Assembly (NCBI RefSeq): GCF_005960665.1
Contig: NZ_CP040676.1
Span: 2,357,001-2,421,000, forward strand
Origin: Exiguobacterium mexicanum
GTDB lineage: Bacteria; Bacillota; Bacilli; Exiguobacteriales; Exiguobacteriaceae
Length of the DNA stretch: 64,000 bases
Direction: 5' to 3'
A model generated the notes under the pieces. That model was given only the letters and a program-made list of their open reading frames with translations, was not told where the DNA came from and ran no database searches. How positions within the stretch are numbered: position 1 is the first letter of the stretch; every line of letters starts with the position of its first letter. The position numbers were made by a program, and so were the translations under genes. Shown here one piece after another: positions 63,924 to 64,000 of this stretch.

Positions 63924-63950
63924 AGAGGCCTTAGCGCCTCTCTTTTTATT
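63924..63950 (+). terminator. Terminator after lrgAB
   Basis: Stem AGAGGC/GCCTCT, 6-nt loop, followed by CTTTTTATTTT. Beyond it, to the window end, I see only AT-rich sequence with no start of a gene. Confidence 0.65.
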
Positions 63951-64000
63951 TTCAAACAATTTCGATACTTCTCAAAACCGGCTCTCATGCTACACTAAAC

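Overview
The window looks like an ordinary stretch of chromosome from a low-GC-lineage Gram-positive bacterium of the order Bacillales, most likely Exiguobacterium. The evidence is bacillithiol synthesis (BshB2 with YojF), Bacillus-type PdxK, PpaC, QueCDEF, LutABC, CatE and glucose dehydrogenase, a guanine riboswitch ahead of xpt-pbuX, strong AGGAGG-type ribosome binding sites, frequent GTG/TTG starts, and GC around 50% with GC-rich third codon positions. I see no rRNA, tRNA, insertion sequence, prophage or CRISPR array. Genes are tightly packed in short operons, and nearly every convergent pair shares a bidirectional hairpin terminator that overlaps one of the 3' ends.

Layout. 1-7.3 kb: 5' part of a CBS-domain protein, pdxK, yojF-bshB2, uppP, an MFS exporter with a suspicious 5' end, a DJ-1/PfpI protein, an alkyladenine glycosylase and an NhaC antiporter. 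7.4-9.8 kb: queCDEF behind a possible preQ1 riboswitch. 9.8-13 kb: a TVP38 membrane protein, a DIP1984-like protein, a His-tailed membrane protein, a GNAT enzyme and trmH. 13.1-15.7 kb: a glucose/maltose-type PTS permease with two LacI-type operators, plus an EEP-family hydrolase. 15.8-22.2 kb: an MFS exporter, an alpha/beta hydrolase, an NCS2 permease, SDR/RDD genes, and xpt-pbuX under a guanine riboswitch. 22.3-30.1 kb: an SDR, an ABC-F ATPase, DUF418, ppaC, HesB, a LacI regulator with a perfect palindromic operator, and a PbuG-type purine permease flanked by PurR-box matches.

30.3-33.2 kb: lutABC for lactate oxidation, with a cre site. 33.2-36.8 kb: a PadR/DUF4097 pair and an orphan sensor kinase. 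36.8-42.6 kb: glucose dehydrogenase, a CNNM/CorC-type membrane protein, a 5'-3' exonuclease, a divergent catE/HxlR pair and an S66 peptidase. 42.6-47 kb: an XRE-TPR regulator divergent from an MFS transporter with a duplicated 22-bp operator, then DUF3817, DoxX with an Fnr/Rex-like box, a general-stress FMN-binding protein and a cold-shock protein. 47.2-52 kb: a beta-helix protein, a flavodoxin, and an oligo-1,6-glucosidase divergent from its probable AraC activator.

52-54.3 kb is the most distinctive locus: a secreted wall-anchored protein with two copies of a helical domain and an MPETG sorting signal, followed directly by a class F-like sortase fused to a fibronectin-III-like domain. 54.4-58 kb is a Fur-boxed ferric iron ABC transporter whose ATPase carries an unusual cysteine cluster. 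58.1-61.9 kb is a TetR-controlled RND exporter with a proline-rich insertion. The window closes with a DUF1963 protein and lrgAB.
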